NCBI RefSeq assembly: GCF_009911645.1
Contig: NZ_QWKI01000088.1
Coordinates: 1-33,219 of the forward strand
DNA from: Pseudoflavonifractor sp. 60
GTDB lineage: Bacteria; Bacillota; Clostridia; Oscillospirales; Oscillospiraceae
DNA: 33,219 nt
Direction of reading: 5' to 3'
Shown here: piece after piece, positions 31,626 to 33,219 of the stretch
Numbering within the stretch: the first letter of the stretch is position 1
How the letters are laid out: every line of letters begins with the position of its first letter
Notes under the pieces: model-generated
Database searches by the model: none
Seen by the model: the letters and a program-made list of their open reading frames with translations, nothing else
What the model was told of the DNA's origin: nothing
Position numbers and translations under genes: made by a program

Positions 31626-32145
31626 CCTTTTCCACCCTCTTGGATATACGGGAAGGGGCGTATTTTTTCGCTACAATGTACCTGACACGCACTACTGAAC
31701 CTTGAAAATTGCATGACCGTCCGAATAAGATATGCTTTCCGGCGAAGTGCCGCCACGATATGAGCGCACCAAGGGAAGCGATACGCTGGGGTGAGATTCC
31801 CGGGCAGGAACGGCATTTGGGAAGAACGGCACCTAAAAATCATGGTTCAGATTCAAGCCTTGTGAAATCCGCAAACAATCGGTTGTTTGCGTACCTGTAT
31901 CTGCACCAAAAAGCGTTTCGCTCAATAGTGAATGTGGTATGCTGTCCAACAAATCTTTTCTCTAATCAAGGAAAAAGCATACTCGTTGGCAAAGTCAAAT
32001 GGCGGTCTATGTAAGCAAGGCATTACAGGTAAAAATCTGAACAAACGAGTTGATACCAACAAACAACGCTCTATGGCAAACAGGTATCGCACACTTGCGT
32101 ATCCATTATACCACAGAGCGAACCAAAAGAGAGGGAAAATTTCAC
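31626..32145 (+). other. 520-base intergenic region with hairpins, no gene seen
   Basis: Weak rightward promoter-like boxes lie at 31702-31736 (TTGAAA or TTGCAT with TAAGAT or TATGCT). Downstream are small hairpins: 31740-31752 (CGGC/GCCG), 31777-31786 (AGCG-ATA-CGCT inside GGGAA/TTCCC), a perfect 9-bp stem CGCAAACAA-TCGG-TTGTTTGCG at 31870-31891, and AGCG-TTT-CGCT at 31912. A repeated gaacggca occurs twice near 31810-31830. Short open frames here lack ribosome sites. It could hold a structured RNA or a long leader of the small HTH gene; nothing definite was recognised. Confidence 0.35.
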
Positions 32146-32376
32146 ATGAACATGAAAAAAGCAGAAGCCTATCGAAATGAGATCAAATCCTATATTGTCC
32201 GGGCAGGCATGACCATGACGGAGGTGGTAGACTATCTGGCGGATGAGTACGGCTGGAGCGCCAGTGTTCCCAACCTGTCCGGCAAACTGCGGCGAGGTTC
32301 CCTCCGCTATGGCGAGGCTGTGGAGTTGGCTGATGCGCTGGGCTATAACATCATTTGGCAGAAGCGTGAGCGGTAA
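32146..32376 (+). CDS. Small DUF6471-like helix-turn-helix protein
   Basis: This 76-residue protein (from ATG 32146, or 74 residues from 32152) contains one DNA-binding-like domain: RAGMTMTEVVDYLADEYGWS, then ASVPNLSGKLRRGSLRYGEA and VELADALGYNIIWQKR. The order of helices and the NL..KL.RG motif resemble DUF6471-type proteins, which are HTH-like. The longer open frame upstream (from 32050) has no ribosome site; GAGAGGG lies about 10 bases before 32146. It is followed at once by a dense hairpin array and then recombinase remains, so it may bind that array. The function is unknown. Confidence 0.7.
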   Translation: MNMKKAEAYRNEIKSYIVRAGMTMTEVVDYLADEYGWSASVPNLSGKLRRGSLRYGEAVELADALGYNIIWQKRER

Positions 32377-32382
32377 AATCAG

Positions 32383-32602
32383 GTGACCAAATTGGTCACT
32401 TACCAAAAATCAGTGGTTCAAATCGAACCACTGATTCCGTCAACATGGGATGGACAAATTCTGTCCACCCCACTTTTCCAAGATAGAAGCAGCTACAATC
32501 CATGATTTTTAGTAGCGGCTACCGAAATTTATGGTGGTGACAAACTCTGTCACCACCAGCTATTGTAACATGGAATCAACGGACAAAAGTTATCCGTTGA
32601 TT
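32383..32602. repeat. Hairpin array 2: five inverted repeats in 220 bases
   Basis: H1 32383-32399 (GTGACCAA), H2 32408-32436 (AATCAGTGGTTC, 12-bp arms), H3 32451-32467 (TGGACA), H4 32532-32558 (TGGTGGTGACA, 11-bp arms) and H5 32574-32602 (AATCAACGGA, 10-bp arms). Arms differ in sequence, but the first four share a 5-base centre of the form AAATT, AAATC, AATTC or AACTC. No T-runs follow them, so they are not ordinary terminators. H5 matches a hairpin at 27050-27074. No coding frame crosses the array convincingly. Confidence 0.8.
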
Positions 32603-32671
32603 TTCGGCATCGTGATGCGGACACAAAATGACCGCACCATATCATCAGAGCAAGCATCAACGGAGGTGAAG

Positions 32672-32763
32672 CATAGTCAAACATCTACGGCTATAGTCGT
32701 GTCAGCACCAGAGAACAGGCGGTGGCTGCTTAGATCCTAAAATCCTTGCGCGAAATGTGTCAA
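32672..32763 (+). pseudogene. Decayed start of a small serine resolvase
   Basis: After GGAGGTG the frame reads SNIYGYSRVSTREQAVAA and then TAG, followed by ILKSLREMCQ. YGYSRVSTREQ is the typical N-terminus of Tn3-type resolvases/invertases. The expected ATG reads ATAG and an in-frame stop follows, so it is inactive. It runs into unrelated recombinase sequence at about 32770. Confidence 0.55.
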
Positions 32764-32773
32764 CTCATATTGA

Positions 32774-33219
32774 CAAAATCAAATCGAGATGCCCGCCGTC
32801 CACATGGCGCGGCATGGTGAGGGCTTGCACAAGACCAGGGATATTAAAGACCCCTGCCAGTGGTCTACCTCCACCGTTGTCAATATCCTCAAACGGCGGG
32901 AATACTTGGGCCATACCGTCAACTTCAAGACCCGAAAGCATTTCAAGGACAAGAAAAGCCACTATGTTGATGAAAGCGAATGGACAATTTTCGAGCATAC
33001 CCATGAGGCTATCATCGACCAAGAAACCTTCGACAGTGTGCAGCGCATCCGGGGCAACGCCAAACGCTATGCGGACGGTTTTGGGGAGGCCGCACCGCTG
33101 ACCGGGCTGATCTACTGTGCCGATTGCGGCGGCAAGATGTACGTTCACCGCACCTACAACGGCAAGCGTACCCCGCAGTACACTTGCTCCCAATACAGCA
33201 AAGTCCCCGTTGGCACTCG
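32774..33219 (+). pseudogene. Large serine recombinase, internal fragment running off the right edge
   Basis: The plus frame from 32774 (just after a TGA) encodes the recombinase domain and zinc ribbon of a TndX/TnpX-like site-specific recombinase: DPCQWSTSTVVNILKRREYL, GHTVNFKTRKHFKDKKSHYV, and LTGLIYCADCGGKMYVHRTY followed later by YTCSQYS. The N-terminal catalytic domain (YxRxS) is missing, so as seen it cannot catalyse recombination. The C-terminal part continues beyond the window. It is not the same reading frame as the resolvase remnant before it, and is opposite in strand to the N-terminal remnant at 24296. Probably the relic of another element's integrase. Confidence 0.8.

Noticed and set aside
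32383..32602. Possible CRISPR array
   Set aside because: The hairpin arms differ from unit to unit and the spacing is irregular, with no constant repeat. The 15-bp repeats at 4655-5181 are also too short, irregular and coding.
32757..33101. A 114-codon plus frame and a 142-codon minus frame (32765-33193)
   Set aside because: The true coding frame here is the serine recombinase frame from 32774, shown by its zinc-ribbon CADC motif and recombinase-domain stretches.

Overview
This window looks like a large piece of an integrative and conjugative element (ICE), or a composite of nested elements, from a gut Clostridia-type Firmicute (Oscillospiraceae/Ruminococcaceae-like). The reasons are the moderately high G+C backbone, strong AGGAGG-type ribosome binding sites, the use of GTG and TTG starts, and the conjugation gene set. 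That set resembles the Tn1549/CTn family: Maff2, VirB6/TrbL-like protein, C39 peptidase, PrgI, TraC-like protein and VirB4, all read on the minus strand. No tRNA, rRNA or CRISPR array was seen.

Layout, left to right. (1) 1-7965, minus strand: the mating-pore operon, in transcription order Maff2, MT-A70 methyltransferase, VirB6-like channel protein, C39 peptidase, small HTH protein, PrgI, TraC-like protein and VirB4, which is cut by the left edge. A plus-strand VanZ-like gene with its own promoter sits between the last two. (2) 8032-9664: cargo, namely a zinc-ribbon protein, a YjbR/MmcQ-like protein, an HD-GYP protein and an ABM-domain protein. (3) 9667-22081, minus strand: a surface-display module. 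It holds a very large SpaA/CnaB-repeat adhesin (about 2,780 residues, split by one in-frame TAG and ending in LPKTGY), an SLH/NlpC-like protein, a sortase, a membrane-anchored partner, a 28-residue membrane peptide and a toxin-like protein. Several of these genes are linked by 4-base ATGA overlaps. (4) 22165-25949, minus strand: maintenance genes, namely an unknown protein, ParB, ParA, a serine-recombinase remnant, a TnpW-like protein and a RepA/DnaB-type ATPase. (5) 26.1-26.9 kb: a divergent control region and a plus-strand XRE regulator, then a hairpin-rich non-coding stretch and a frameshifted DUF6061-like gene.

(6) 27.6-30.8 kb: a visibly AT-rich, three-gene minus-strand operon (sce7726-like PD-(D/E)XK protein, sce7725-like protein, zinc-ribbon/HEPN-RES protein) with its own TTGACA-N17-TACAAT promoter. 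It is bracketed by 21-bp direct repeats that correspond to the 3' end of an xre gene. It is the best candidate here for a little-described, probably defensive, system. (7) 30.7-33.2 kb: the intact xre gene, a 0.5-kb intergenic region, a small DUF6471-like HTH gene, a second hairpin array, a decayed small-resolvase start, and the middle of a large serine recombinase that runs off the right edge.

Together, region 4 would replicate and partition the element, region 1 would transfer it, and region 3 would display a sortase-linked adhesin that may hold mating cells together. The remaining genes are cargo. Roles are inferred from sequence motifs only; no database search was possible.
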